A DNA stretch of 64,000 nt, from the NCBI RefSeq assembly GCF_016864015.1, contig NZ_CP045067.1, positions 221,001 to 285,000 on the forward strand. Reading direction: 5' to 3'. The notes beneath the pieces were generated by a model that was not told the DNA's origin, made no database searches, and saw only the letters and a list, made by a program, of their open reading frames with translations. The translations under genes were made by a program, and so were the position numbers. Below, in pieces: positions 8,863 through 17,828 of this stretch (its first letter is position 1; each line of letters opens with the position of its first letter). Origin of the DNA: Lacinutrix sp. WUR7 (GTDB taxonomy: Bacteria; Bacteroidota; Bacteroidia; Flavobacteriales; Flavobacteriaceae).

Positions 8863-10164
8863 TTAAATTACCTCACCATAAAGATCAAAATCTTCTGCTT
8901 CGATAATTTTTACGGTTGCAAATTCTCCTGTTTTCAAATAGGTTTTAGTAGCATCAATACGCACTTCATTATCTACATCTGGAGAATCAAATTCGGTTCT
9001 ACCCACAAAATAGTTTCCTTCTTTTCTATCGATAACCACTTTAAGAACTTGATCAATTTTTTGTTGATTCAACTCCCAAGAGATTTGCGATTGCATTTCC
9101 ATAATCTGGTTCGCTCTATCGATTTTCACTTCTTCTGGCACATCATCTTCTAAATTAAAAGCATGTGTATTTTCTTCATGACTATACGTAAAACAACCTA
9201 AACGTTCAAAACGCATGTCTTGAACCCATTGTTTTAATTCTTGAAAATTCTCTTCGGTTTCTCCTGGATAACCAACAATTAGCGTTGTTCTAATCGTCAT
9301 ATTTGGAACCGCTTCACGAAACTGACCAATAAGCTTAGTCGTTTTTTCTTTGGTTGTACCACGACGCATGCTTTTAAGAATGTTATCCGAAATATGCTGT
9401 AATGGTATATCTAAATAGTTACAAACTTTAGGTTCGCGATTCATAACATCTAAAACATCTAATGGAAATCCTGTTGGAAAAGCATAATGCAGACGAATCC
9501 ACTCTACACCATCCACTTTCACTAAAGCTTCCAAAAGTTCTGCTAAGTTTCTTTTCTTGTATAAATCTAAACCATAATAGGTTAAATCTTGCGCAATAAG
9601 AATAAGTTCTTTAACGCCTTTTGCCGCTAATTTTTCAGCTTCAATAACAATTTCTTCAATAGGTGTACTTCTATGTTTTCCACGCATTAAAGGAATAGCA
9701 CAAAAACTACAAGGTCTATCACAACCTTCGGCAATTTTTAAATATGCATAATTTTTTGGTGTTGTCGTTAAACGCTCACCAATTAACTCGTGTTTATAAT
9801 CTGCTCCTAAAGCTTTTAATAATTGTGGCAATTCTGTAGTACCAAAATATTCATCTACATTAGGGATTTCTTTTTGTAAGTCCGGTTTATATCTTTCACT
9901 AAGACAACCTGTAACAAATACTTTATCTACTTCTCCAGCTTCCTTTTTCTGCATGAAATCTAAAATCGTATTCACGCTTTCTTCCTTTGCATTATTAATA
10001 AAACCACAAGTATTAATCACAACTACATTACCTTCCTCTTCATGAACAACCTCTTTTCCGTTGGCTTTTAATTGTCCCATTAACACTTCACTATCGTATA
10101 CATTTTTACTGCATCCTAAAGTTACCACGTTGATTTTATTCTTTTTAAGCGTCTTTGTTCTCAT
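8863..10164 (-). CDS. rimO: Ribosomal protein S12 methylthiotransferase RimO
   Basis: RimO is a radical-SAM enzyme that adds a methylthio group to an Asp of ribosomal protein S12. The 433-aa protein has the UPF0004 domain binding the auxiliary cluster (VTLGCSKNVYDSEVLMGQL; VINTCGFI; TGCLSERY). The radical-SAM CxxxCxxC motif (EGCDRPCSFCAIPLMRGKHRS) comes near residue 148, and a TRAM domain lies at the C-terminus. The N-terminal wording LGCSKN-DSEVLMG separates RimO from MiaB. A TATCTTTG box on the minus strand at 10224-10231 is a likely -7 element about 60 bases upstream, with a dispersed CGAAAGCG palindrome in the leader. Confidence 0.96.
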   Translation of the reverse strand: MRTKTLKKNKINVVTLGCSKNVYDSEVLMGQLKANGKEVVHEEEGNVVVINTCGFINNAKEESVNTILDFMQKKEAGEVDKVFVTGCLSERYKPDLQKEIPNVDEYFGTTELPQLLKALGADYKHELIGERLTTTPKNYAYLKIAEGCDRPCSFCAIPLMRGKHRSTPIEEIVIEAEKLAAKGVKELILIAQDLTYYGLDLYKKRNLAELLEALVKVDGVEWIRLHYAFPTGFPLDVLDVMNREPKVCNYLDIPLQHISDNILKSMRRGTTKEKTTKLIGQFREAVPNMTIRTTLIVGYPGETEENFQELKQWVQDMRFERLGCFTYSHEENTHAFNLEDDVPEEVKIDRANQIMEMQSQISWELNQQKIDQVLKVVIDRKEGNYFVGRTEFDSPDVDNEVRIDATKTYLKTGEFATVKIIEAEDFDLYGEVI

Positions 10165-10285
10165 ATTCTTTTCCCACGAAAGCGGGAATTTCGTTAATTA
10201 TACTTCTTCTAAATTTCAGGTTGCAAAGATACAATCTTAATTAAACCTTTTAGATATTTAACAGTCTTAAATTAAATTCAACGCT

Positions 10286-11362
10286 ATGAAAACTAATGCA
10301 TACGTATTATTATTTGCAATAGGTATACTTTTTAGTTGTGCAACTTCAGATGAAGTAAAAGCAGAGGATAACAATAATAACACAGCAACCTATTTTCCTC
10401 CTATTACTTTAAATACTTGGGAAACTATTTCTATTTCTGAAATTGGTTGGAATGAAGATCACTTACAGCCGTTATTAGATTTTTTAGAAGAAAAAAACAC
10501 GAAAGGTTTTATCATGCTTTACAACGGAAGAATTGTTGTAGAAGAATACATGAATAATCACACATCGACATCTAGTTGGTATTGGGCCAGCGCAGGAAAA
10601 ACGTTAACCACTACACTAACAGGAATAGCTCAAGACGAAGGATTACTCAATATAAATGATAGAGTATCCGATTATTTAGGAACTGGTTGGACAAGTGCTC
10701 CTTTAGACAAAGAGAATCTAATTACTTGCAAAAACCTATTATCTATGAACTCTGGATTAGACGATAGTTTAGGCGATAACGTTGCACCAGAAAACCTACA
10801 ATATGTTGCAGATGCCGGACAAAGATGGGCCTATCATAATGTGTATGTAAAAATGCAAGAAGTAGTTGCACAAGCGAGTAACCAAACGTGGTCAAGTTAT
10901 TTTAATAACAAATTAAAAGACAGAATTGGCATGTCTGGAAGCTGGATTCCTTTAGGCGATTTAAGTGTCTATTGGAGTACCACCAGAAGCATGGCGCGTT
11001 TTGGTTTGTTGATTTCGGCTAACGGGAAATGGGAAAACACGCCAATTGTATCTCCAAATTATCTTAACCAAGCTACAAACACTTCACAAAGTATAAATGA
11101 AGCTTATGGTTACTTGTGGTGGCTAAACGGAAAAACAAGTTACCATTTACCAGGAACACAAATAGAATTTCCAGGATCATTAATTCCGAATGCGCCAAAC
11201 GACATGTATGCGGCTTTAGGAAAAAATGACCAAAAGATTTATGTAGTACCTAGTAAGAAACTAGTGGTTATTAGAATGGGAGAAGCGGCAGATAACTCTA
11301 ACTTTGCGCTTTCTACTTTTGATAATGCGCTTTGGGAAAAGATAAACGCTCTTACCAATTAA
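10286..11362 (+). CDS. Serine hydrolase lipoprotein (class C beta-lactamase-like)
   Basis: A 358-aa lipoprotein: the signal ends in GILFSCATS, with the lipid-acceptor Cys at residue 18. The beta-lactamase/transpeptidase-like fold follows. The catalytic SxxK motif is in WASAGKTLTTTLTGIAQDEG (Ser102, Lys105), after which NINDRVSDYLGTGW and LLSMNSGLDD match the typical class C/esterase spacing. A Tyr-x-Asn-like element is seen in WAYHNVYVK. No clear KTG box is present, as in many family members that act as esterases or D-amino peptidases rather than beta-lactamases. It is probably anchored in the periplasm or cell surface. The substrate is unknown. Confidence 0.85.
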   Translation: MKTNAYVLLFAIGILFSCATSDEVKAEDNNNNTATYFPPITLNTWETISISEIGWNEDHLQPLLDFLEEKNTKGFIMLYNGRIVVEEYMNNHTSTSSWYWASAGKTLTTTLTGIAQDEGLLNINDRVSDYLGTGWTSAPLDKENLITCKNLLSMNSGLDDSLGDNVAPENLQYVADAGQRWAYHNVYVKMQEVVAQASNQTWSSYFNNKLKDRIGMSGSWIPLGDLSVYWSTTRSMARFGLLISANGKWENTPIVSPNYLNQATNTSQSINEAYGYLWWLNGKTSYHLPGTQIEFPGSLIPNAPNDMYAALGKNDQKIYVVPSKKLVVIRMGEAADNSNFALSTFDNALWEKINALTN

Positions 11363-11437
11363 CAGCCATAAATCTTCCGTTTTTTTTATTTAGATGCAAT
11401 CTCTATATTAGCGTCTGAAAAATCTTATACATATTTT

Positions 11438-12526
11438 ATAAAAAAAAATATTTTATTATTTACAATCTCGTTATTTATATTAGGTTGCTCTAGTAGCGAT
11501 GATTCTGGAAGCGGAGACAATGAAGATCCAATTACCATATGTGAAAAAGCAATTGACATATTTGAAAATTATACAACTGAAAACTCTATTGCAATAAATT
11601 GGAATACGGAAAACACTGATGAAACAACTCCAAGTTCATGGTTTTTGGAAATTGGAGAGCAAGGTTTCACACCCGGAACAGGCTCTACTTATAATACTTC
11701 TTCTGACTATTTTGAGTTTCAAAATTTAAATCCGCAAACAAATTATAATATATATATTCAGTCTAAATGTGGTACTTCCGATTTTGGTACTGTTGTAGGA
11801 CCTACAACTATTACAACTCAGAGTTCATGTACAACACCTGAAAACTTACATATTGGAGGAGTAAGCACCTGTGAATTTACTGTTAATTGGAGTGGTGTTA
11901 ATGAAACAGCTTGGGAAGTTGAATATGGAGAATCTGGTTTTTCTTTAGGTACTGGAACCGTAATTAATACATCGGATACGTATTTTACGCTTACCGATAA
12001 TATATTACCAAATACGACTTATGAAGTATATGTAAGAGCTAATTGTGGTTCTGCCGGTTATAGTAATTATACAAATGCTTTAGTAATTACAACAGAAACG
12101 ATGACTTCTCTAGATGCTACCTTTTTAGAAGGAGATTATTTAATAGAATCTATAACGGATGGTGCATTTACCGCAGGTGGACAAGGTCCTATAGTAGGAG
12201 AACAATATGTTTACATTACTGCAGGCAGTAATAATGGAAGATATTTCAATTTCACCTATTACCCAGACGCTTTTCTAAATGACACTTATTTTGAATTTCA
12301 ATTAACCAATTCTGGATTAGTAGAAGTAGGAATAAATGATACTTTATCTTATTCTTGTGATCAAGGAGCAACAACCAGTATTATACTAGGCCCTTCTAAC
12401 CAAGACCAACCTTATAATGTTTGTGATGATTCGGTATTAGAATTCACATTCTTTGAGCTATACCATGGTACTGGAGGTTGTGGAGCTTCAGATTTACCTA
12501 TAACCATTAGGCTTACAAAACAATAA
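11438..12526 (+). CDS. FN3-repeat lipoprotein with apparent ATA start
   Basis: The frame encodes a clear lipoprotein leader, KKNILLFTISLFILGC then SSSDD, followed by two fibronectin-III-like repeats (about residues 40-120 and 125-215; strands such as TNYNIYIQSKCG and TTYEVYVRANCG) and a C-terminal beta-rich domain with paired cysteines. The codon where Met is expected, directly before AAA AAA AAT, is ATA. The frame is open back to the TAA at 11369-11371 but contains no ATG, GTG or TTG before residue 70 (a TTG at 11645 would delete the leader). It is either a rare AUA start, a start-codon mutation that silences the gene, or a sequencing error. The likely location is the cell surface; function is unknown. 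Confidence 0.7.
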   Translation: MKKNILLFTISLFILGCSSSDDSGSGDNEDPITICEKAIDIFENYTTENSIAINWNTENTDETTPSSWFLEIGEQGFTPGTGSTYNTSSDYFEFQNLNPQTNYNIYIQSKCGTSDFGTVVGPTTITTQSSCTTPENLHIGGVSTCEFTVNWSGVNETAWEVEYGESGFSLGTGTVINTSDTYFTLTDNILPNTTYEVYVRANCGSAGYSNYTNALVITTETMTSLDATFLEGDYLIESITDGAFTAGGQGPIVGEQYVYITAGSNNGRYFNFTYYPDAFLNDTYFEFQLTNSGLVEVGINDTLSYSCDQGATTSIILGPSNQDQPYNVCDDSVLEFTFFELYHGTGGCGASDLPITIRLTKQ

Positions 12527-12545
12527 AAAGACGTTCTTTTATAAT

Positions 12546-12579
12546 AAAAAAGCCTTAAGAAATTCTTAAGGCTTTTTTT
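12546..12579. terminator. Bidirectional intrinsic terminator
   Basis: An AT-flanked hairpin (AGCCTTAAGAA paired with TTCTTAAGGCT) has an A run before it and a T7 run after. It separates the convergent FN3 lipoprotein (+) and ftsY (-) and can serve both. Confidence 0.85.
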
Positions 12580-12597
12580 ATATGTGGATATTTATTT

Positions 12598-13572
12598 TTA
12601 TTTGAAGAATGAATCTACAAATTCGAATTTATTAAATACTTGAAGATCTTCAATACCTTCTCCTACTCCGATATATTTTACAGGAATTTGAAATTGATCA
12701 CTAATACCAATAACCACTCCTCCTTTTGCCGTACCGTCTAATTTGGTTACTGCTAAACTAGTTACCTCTGTAGCGGCTGTAAACTGTTTTGCTTGCTCAA
12801 AAGCATTCTGACCTGTAGAACCATCTAAAACTAAAAGCACATCATGTGGCGCATCTCCTACTACCTTTTGCATGACACGTTTTACTTTAGTAAGCTCGTT
12901 CATCAAGTTTATCTTGTTGTGTAAACGCCCAGCAGTATCAATAATAATAACATCTGCATTTTGTTTTACTCCAGATTCTAAAGCATCAAAAGCTACAGAA
13001 GCTGGATCACTTCCCATTTCTTGACGTATCATTGGCACATCAACGCGATCTGCCCAAACTTGTAATTGATCTATTGCTGCTGCTCTAAAAGTATCTGCTG
13101 CTCCAAGCACTACATTAAGTCCTTGCTTTTTAAATTGATAAGCTAATTTACCAATGGTTGTTGTTTTACCAACTCCGTTTACACCTACAACCATAAGTAC
13201 GTAAGGTGTCTTGCTACCATCTGCTTGTTTTGGTAATTTAGGAATGGTGTATTCTGTTTCTTCACCAGTATTGGTTTCACTTAATAAGGCTGCAATTTCT
13301 TCGCGTAGTATTTTATTAAGTTCGTCGGTACCTAAGTATTTGTCTTTTGCTACTCGTTCTTCAATTCGTGTAATTACCTTTAATGTCGTATTTACACCAA
13401 CATCGCTAGACACAAGTACTTCTTCCAAATTATCTAAAACAGCATCATCTACTTTAGATTTTCCCGCTACAGCTTTACTTAATTTACCTAAAAAGTTCGT
13501 GCTAGATTTCTCTAAACCTTTGTCTAGTGTTTCTTTTTTATCGGAAGAAAATATTTTTTTAAAAAAACTCAT
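12598..13572 (-). CDS. ftsY: Signal recognition particle receptor FtsY
   Basis: FtsY is the membrane-associated GTPase that receives SRP-bound ribosomes for cotranslational membrane insertion. The 324-aa protein has the short acidic-free N-terminus usual in Bacteroidota, an N domain (KAVAGKSKVDDAVLDNLEEVL) and the G domain. G1 is VVGVNGVGKTTTIGKL (about residue 136), followed by DTFRAAAIDQL, the G3 site DTAGRLHNKINLM and TKLDGTAKGG for guanine specificity, and the C-terminal closing GVGEGIEDLQVF. It lies downstream of rpmB-rpmG-DUF4295, but a hairpin at 13824-13852 suggests separate or attenuated transcription. Confidence 0.97.
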   Translation of the reverse strand: MSFFKKIFSSDKKETLDKGLEKSSTNFLGKLSKAVAGKSKVDDAVLDNLEEVLVSSDVGVNTTLKVITRIEERVAKDKYLGTDELNKILREEIAALLSETNTGEETEYTIPKLPKQADGSKTPYVLMVVGVNGVGKTTTIGKLAYQFKKQGLNVVLGAADTFRAAAIDQLQVWADRVDVPMIRQEMGSDPASVAFDALESGVKQNADVIIIDTAGRLHNKINLMNELTKVKRVMQKVVGDAPHDVLLVLDGSTGQNAFEQAKQFTAATEVTSLAVTKLDGTAKGGVVIGISDQFQIPVKYIGVGEGIEDLQVFNKFEFVDSFFK

Positions 13573-13616
13573 TCTTTTTTAGTTGTTTGTTATTTAGTGG
13601 TGAAGCGGTTACTTCA

Positions 13617-13747
13617 CGTATTTCTGCGTTAAGGATTGCAGCCGTTCGACTATTCTTCAATAGTCTTAACCTTTTTGCTTTTTCTGCAAAAAGACCTGCC
13701 TGCCGACAGGCAGGTATAACTGAAAGCCTGACCTTTAGGTAACGCCA
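13617..13747. repeat. Dispersed intergenic repeat with GACAGG palindrome
   Basis: This shares the ordered blocks GCGTTAAGGATTG, AAAGCCTGAC and GTAACGCC with 2584-2713. Inside is CCTGCCTGCCGACAGGCAGG, a near-perfect palindrome. No coding potential is visible. It looks like a composite intergenic repeat between ftsY and the ribosomal-protein block. Confidence 0.6.
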
Positions 13748-13823
13748 AAATATAATAACAATAGTCGAGCCTTTTTTAAGTTACTGAAATATTGTCATTA
13801 ATATGAAATGTAAATATAAAACA

Positions 13824-13852
13824 AAAGCTGCTTTCTTTAAGAAAGCAGCTTT
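13824..13852 (-). terminator. Hairpin terminator after DUF4295
   Basis: A perfect stem of 14 bp (AAAGCTGCTTTCTT/AAGAAAGCAGCTTT, single-base loop, so shorter in practice) lies 25 bases beyond the DUF4295 stop. The following U tract on the minus strand is weak (UUUUGU), so termination may be partial. Confidence 0.6.
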
Positions 13853-13876
13853 AAAATATCTTTTTTAAAAGTAAAC

Positions 13877-14029
13877 TTATTTTTTTGCTAAAAAGTCGCT
13901 TACTAATTCTGGTGACATTACAGACTCAACAAACATGTAAGCTCCTGTTTTTGGAGACTTAACCATTTTTATTGCTTTTGTTAATCTTTTAGATCCTGTT
14001 TGTAATGATGCTACGGATTTCTTTGCCAT
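13877..14029 (-). CDS. DUF4295 small basic protein
   Basis: A 50-aa lysine-rich protein beginning MAKKSVASLQTGSKR and ending in DFLAKK. It matches the DUF4295 family that Bacteroidota encode right after rpmB and rpmG. Its size, charge and position suggest a ribosome-associated protein, but that role is inference from context. ATG at 14029 is the only sensible start, 32 bases after the rpmG stop. It is too short for most ORF callers at default length. Confidence 0.9.
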   Translation of the reverse strand: MAKKSVASLQTGSKRLTKAIKMVKSPKTGAYMFVESVMSPELVSDFLAKK

Positions 14030-14061
14030 GACGTATAGTTTTAGTATTCTATAAAAGAATA

Positions 14062-14244
14062 TTATTTAATTTCTTTGTGAACAGTCATTTTCTTTAAGGT
14101 AGAATTGAATTTTTTAATTTCCATTCTATCTGGAGTGTTCTTTTTGTTCTTAGTCGTAATATAACGAGAAGTTCCTGGTAAACCAGTTGCTTTGTGCTCT
14201 GTGCACTCTAATATTACTTGTACTCTGTTACCTTTTCTTGCCAT
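14062..14244 (-). CDS. rpmG: 50S ribosomal protein L33
   Basis: A 60-aa large-subunit protein: [18 protein letters not shown] followed by [20 protein letters not shown] and the C-terminal TVHKEIK. The zinc-binding cysteine pairs of some L33 proteins are absent except for one Cys (LECTEH), so this is the zinc-free type. It lies 25 bases behind rpmB in the same operon. Confidence 0.97.
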   Translation of the reverse strand: MARKGNRVQVILECTEHKATGLPGTSRYITTKNKKNTPDRMEIKKFNSTLKKMTVHKEIK

Positions 14245-14269
14245 TTTCTTAAGCTTTTAAATGCGGCTA

Positions 14270-14506
14270 TTATTTTATAAAACCTTTGGTTCTTGCTTCT
14301 TTTAATGCAGCAGATATACCTATTTTATTAATAGTTTTTAATGCTGATGTAGATATCTTTAATGTAATCCACTTATCTTCCTCTGGAATAAAAAAACGTT
14401 TTTTGATTAAATTTGCATCAAATGTGCGTTTAGTTCTATTCATAGCGTGAGACACGTTGTTTCCAACCATTGCCTTCTTTCCTGTAAGTTCACAAACTCT
14501 TGACAT
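14270..14506 (-). CDS. rpmB: 50S ribosomal protein L28
   Basis: A 78-aa large-subunit protein: MSRVCELTGKKAMVGNNVSH, then NRTKRTFDANLIKKRFF and KWITLKISTSALKTINKIG. Length and motifs are normal. It is the first gene of the rpmB-rpmG-DUF4295 operon and has a good promoter immediately upstream. Confidence 0.97.
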   Translation of the reverse strand: MSRVCELTGKKAMVGNNVSHAMNRTKRTFDANLIKKRFFIPEEDKWITLKISTSALKTINKIGISAALKEARTKGFIK

Positions 14507-14543
14507 TGTTCTAAATGTATTATTGTTATTTCAAAACGAGGTG

Positions 14544-14573
14544 CAAATATACAAATTCTTTACGTTTCCCCAA
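14544..14573 (-). promoter_or_regulatory. rpmB promoter (Bacteroidota -33/-7 type)
   Basis: On the minus strand TTG (14571-14573) is followed after 19 bases by TATATTTG (14544-14551), which matches the Bacteroidota primary sigma consensus TTG-N19-TAnnTTTG. The rpmB ATG follows about 38 bases later. This is the clearest such promoter in the window. Confidence 0.75.
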
Positions 14574-14581
14574 TCTTATTT

Positions 14582-15835
14582 TTATCTATTTTTTAAAATT
14601 TCTTTTTGAAGCATTTCAAAAGCCTTGTTTACAGCTCTATTTATGACCTTAATTCGAGGTTTTCCAAAGCTGAATTTTTCAGAATAAACAGTGTTTTTTG
14701 TTGCAATTGCGATAAAAACGGTTCCTATTTCTTCTTCACTTTCTGATTTTGTTGGACCTGCATTTCCTGTTGTTGCAATTGCATAATCTGTTTTAAACAA
14801 CTGTAACACATTCATTGCCATTGCTTCTGCAACTTCTGCACTTACTACAGAGTGTTTTTCAATAAGTGCTTCTGGCACTTTTAACACCTCTATTTTGATT
14901 TGTGTTGCATAACTTACAATACTTCCTTTAAAGTATGCCGATGCTCCAGACATTGCTGTAATTCGTTCTGCTATTTTTCCTCCGGTACAACTTTCGGCAG
15001 TTGCTAAAGTTTTTTTATTTGCACTTAGTTTTTTTGCAATTAGGGCCTCTAAAGTTTCTTCTTGGTCTTCAAAACCCGTAAAATATTCTTGTATTTGCGG
15101 AAGTAATAAACGAATTTGCTCATCCACTTCTTGTATAATTTCTTCTTTATTATCTCCTTTTGCAGAAAGACGTAAACGTACTTTTCCTGAATTTGGTAAG
15201 TATGCTAATTTGATATGTTTTGGCAAATTGTCTTCCCAATCTTCTATTCTTTCGGCTAAACTACTTTCTCCTATACCATAAGTCAGTAACGTTCTATGGA
15301 GAATAAAAGGACATTTATATTTTTTTTGAAGTCTTGGAATTACTTCATTATCTATTAATGATTCCATTTCAAAAGGTACTCCTGGAAGCGAAATAAAGGT
15401 TTTATTACCCTTTTCTAACCACATTCCTGGTGCACTCCCAACCGTATTCATTAAAGCGGTTGCTTTACTTGGCACTAATGCTTGATCTATATTAACTTGG
15501 GTAAGTGGCTGTTTAATATATTTTTCCCAAATCGTTTCAATGTTTTTTAAAACTGCTGCGTTTTGTACCAGCGTATCTTGAAAGTACGTTGCAATCGTTT
15601 TTTTTGTAATATCATCTTTTGTCGGACCTAATCCTCCTGTAATAATAATGATATCTGCATTTTCTTCTGCTTCGTGTAAGGACTTTATGATATGCTCTTT
15701 ATCATCTTGAACCGAAGTTATTTGATAAACAGATACACCAATTTTATTTAGTTGCTTTGCAATAAATGCGGAATTGGAGTCTATGACTTGACCAATAAGA
15801 ATTTCGTCTCCTATGGTTATTATTTCTGCTTGCAT
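14582..15835 (-). CDS. cinA: CinA family protein (competence/damage-inducible)
   Basis: A 417-aa protein. The N-terminal molybdopterin-binding/COG1058 domain has AEIITIGDEILIGQVIDSNS, TGGLGPTKDDITKKT and LPGVPFEMESL; it hydrolyses ADP-ribose in characterised relatives. The C-terminal domain is the NMN deamidase PncC/CinA type: TLATAESCTGGKIAERITAM, then GSIVSYATQIK and ATTGNAGP. It probably recycles pyridine nucleotides rather than acting in competence. Its ATG overlaps the Hpt-gene stop by one base (TAATG), so the two are translationally coupled. Confidence 0.93.
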   Translation of the reverse strand: MQAEIITIGDEILIGQVIDSNSAFIAKQLNKIGVSVYQITSVQDDKEHIIKSLHEAEENADIIIITGGLGPTKDDITKKTIATYFQDTLVQNAAVLKNIETIWEKYIKQPLTQVNIDQALVPSKATALMNTVGSAPGMWLEKGNKTFISLPGVPFEMESLIDNEVIPRLQKKYKCPFILHRTLLTYGIGESSLAERIEDWEDNLPKHIKLAYLPNSGKVRLRLSAKGDNKEEIIQEVDEQIRLLLPQIQEYFTGFEDQEETLEALIAKKLSANKKTLATAESCTGGKIAERITAMSGASAYFKGSIVSYATQIKIEVLKVPEALIEKHSVVSAEVAEAMAMNVLQLFKTDYAIATTGNAGPTKSESEEEIGTVFIAIATKNTVYSEKFSFGKPRIKVINRAVNKAFEMLQKEILKNR

Positions 15836-16176
15836 TATAAATTAAAATCGGAACGAATTTCGTCTGAAGCTTGCTTTACTGCCGCAAGTACAATTTGTAA
15901 CTTCGGAAGTATATCTACTCCTGCTTTTTCATGTTTCCCCCAATCTTGCACTTCTATCAAGTCGTCAAGTACTCCCAACTCAAACATATCTATAGTTGGT
16001 TTCATCTTATGCGCAGTTTGATACGTTGCTAGATGATTATTATTTTCAACAGACTCTTTTAAAGTTTGTGCATCTGCAGGAACTTCTTCTAAAAAAGTTT
16101 GTGCTAGTATATTAATAAAATCTTGATCTCCTTCGGCTAATTCACGAACTCGAAATAATTTGTAATGTTGTTCCAT
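15835..16176 (-). CDS. Hpt (histidine phosphotransfer) domain protein
   Basis: A 113-aa single-domain phosphotransfer protein. The helical bundle carries the phosphoacceptor His in TYQTAHKMKPTIDMFEL (about residue 55), preceded by FINILAQTFLEEVPADAQTLK. It would carry phosphate between a hybrid kinase and a response regulator; no kinase is adjacent, though a hybrid kinase with receiver lies at 39.6 kb. It is coupled to FAH hydrolase upstream (adjacent) and cinA downstream (one-base overlap), an arrangement I recognise as conserved in Flavobacteriaceae. Confidence 0.88.
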   Translation of the reverse strand: MEQHYKLFRVRELAEGDQDFINILAQTFLEEVPADAQTLKESVENNNHLATYQTAHKMKPTIDMFELGVLDDLIEVQDWGKHEKAGVDILPKLQIVLAAVKQASDEIRSDFNL

Positions 16177-16788
16177 TTATTTTACTGTTATTGAAAACAT
16201 TTGCGTGTTTTCTATACATCCTACTAGTTTATCATTTGCAATGACCTTGCCAACTCCTGCTGGAGTTCCCGTAAATATAATATCTCCAATCTTTAAAGTA
16301 AAATATTTTGACACATATTCTATAATTTCATCTATTTTCCAAAGCATAAGGCTTGTGTTCCCTTGCTGTACTAGGCTTCCATTTTTTTGAAGTGAAAAAT
16401 TTAAATCATCCACATCCTGAAACTGTGTTTTATCTAGCCAATCTCCCACTACTGCTGCACCATCAAAAGATTTTGCTTTCTCCCAAGGCAAGCCTTTTTC
16501 TTTTAATTGACTTTGTAAATCACGTGCCGTAAAGTCTATTCCTAGTCCTATTTGGTCGTAATATTTATGTGCGAATTTTTTTTGAATGTGCTTACCTACT
16601 TTATTGATTTTCACTAAAACCTCTACTTCATAATGTACATCATTTGAAAAATCAGGAATAAAAAACGGTTGCTTTTTTAATAAAATAGCAGTGTCTGGTT
16701 TTAAAAACACCACAGGATCTGTTGGTTTTTCATTTTCCAGTTCTTTAATGTGGTCTGTGTAATTTCTTCCTATGCAGATTATTTTCAT
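16177..16788 (-). CDS. Fumarylacetoacetate hydrolase family protein
   Basis: A 203-aa member of the FAH superfamily (short form): MKIICIGRNYTDHIKEL, VFLKPDTAILL, DVHYEVEVLVKINK (metal-binding Glu residues), GLGIDFTARDLQ and GDIIFTGTPAGVGK. Short FAH proteins of this type act as acylpyruvase or oxaloacetate decarboxylase (FAHD1-like) and bind a divalent cation. The precise substrate cannot be read from sequence. It starts an apparent operon with Hpt and cinA. Confidence 0.92.
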   Translation of the reverse strand: MKIICIGRNYTDHIKELENEKPTDPVVFLKPDTAILLKKQPFFIPDFSNDVHYEVEVLVKINKVGKHIQKKFAHKYYDQIGLGIDFTARDLQSQLKEKGLPWEKAKSFDGAAVVGDWLDKTQFQDVDDLNFSLQKNGSLVQQGNTSLMLWKIDEIIEYVSKYFTLKIGDIIFTGTPAGVGKVIANDKLVGCIENTQMFSITVK

Positions 16789-16982
16789 TGAAAATCTTAA
16801 TTTTCATTTCCGCTAAAGCGAAAATCTTATTATTTTAAATTTAAGTATCGAGATTATAGACCGCTTCGCTTTTGGAACTAGACGCTTACTCTTGTGATTT
16901 TACTTATCTTTATTTTACTACTATATATCTATCAGTCGTTAACCTTAATTTTCATTACATGAAAACTGGGGCTGTAGCCTTA

Positions 16983-17759
16983 TTAATCCAACTTATTATT
17001 AAATGCTCGTAACTTAATTGCTGTAAGCACCTTTTTAGTATACAACGGAAAATCTGCATTTAACAACCAGCCAAAATAACCAGGCTCTGTATTTAAAACA
17101 TCTAATACGCGTTTGTTTTTATGCTTCCCAAAAGAAAAGCATTCTTCCCCTTCTTTATTATAAGCTATAAATCCGGCAAAATCGGCAAACTTTTTACGAG
17201 AACTAAACTCTGCAAGAAACTTGGTGTCATTTTCTAGTTCTTCGTATTTTTCAATTTGTGCTTTTAAAACTTCAAAAGTTGCATTGGTATCTGCTTCTGC
17301 ACTATGTGCATCGGTTAGATCTTTATCGCAATAAAACTTATATGCAGCAACTAGCGTACGTTGTTCCATTTTATGAAAAATAGTTTGTACGTCAACAGAT
17401 GATCTGTTTTTCATATCAAAATCTATATCTGCACGAAGCATTTCTTCGGCTAAAAGCGGAATATCAAAACGGTTGGAATTAAATCCTCCTAAATCAGAAT
17501 CTTTAATAACATTATTTATCTCTTTTGCTAGTTCCTTAAATGTTGGCATATCTGCTACATCTTCATCTGAAATACCATGAATTGCAGTTACTTCTTCAGG
17601 AATATGCATTTCCGGATTTACTTTCCACGTATTACTTTCCTGCTTTCCATCAGGGAAAACTTTTAAAATAGAAATCTCTACTATTCGGTCTTTTGATATA
17701 TTAATTCCTGTTGTTTCTAAGTCGAAAAAACAGATAGGCTTTATTAAATTTAAATTCAT
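16983..17759 (-). CDS. 3'-5' exonuclease, DnaQ-like (DEDDh)
   Basis: A 258-aa protein whose first 170 residues form an RNase-T/DnaQ exonuclease. Exo I is FFDLETTGINISKDRIVEIS (Asp and Glu), exo II lies in GGFNSNRFDIPLLAEEM, and the DEDDh exo III is in TDAHSAEADTNATFEVL (His and Asp). About 80 C-terminal residues (SFGKHKNKRVLDVLNTEPGY) resemble the DUF3820-like putative quorum-sensing-regulated-factor fold that often follows such exonucleases. A TATATTTG box at 17779-17786 on the minus strand probably starts transcription. It may proofread or process DNA or RNA; it is separate from a pol III epsilon subunit. Confidence 0.9.
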   Translation of the reverse strand: MNLNLIKPICFFDLETTGINISKDRIVEISILKVFPDGKQESNTWKVNPEMHIPEEVTAIHGISDEDVADMPTFKELAKEINNVIKDSDLGGFNSNRFDIPLLAEEMLRADIDFDMKNRSSVDVQTIFHKMEQRTLVAAYKFYCDKDLTDAHSAEADTNATFEVLKAQIEKYEELENDTKFLAEFSSRKKFADFAGFIAYNKEGEECFSFGKHKNKRVLDVLNTEPGYFGWLLNADFPLYTKKVLTAIKLRAFNNKLD

Positions 17760-17828
17760 TAGTTTGGAATGGTTTCTGCAAATATACTTTTTATTATATT
17801 TATCTTTTTTTTAAATTTAAAACTAATA

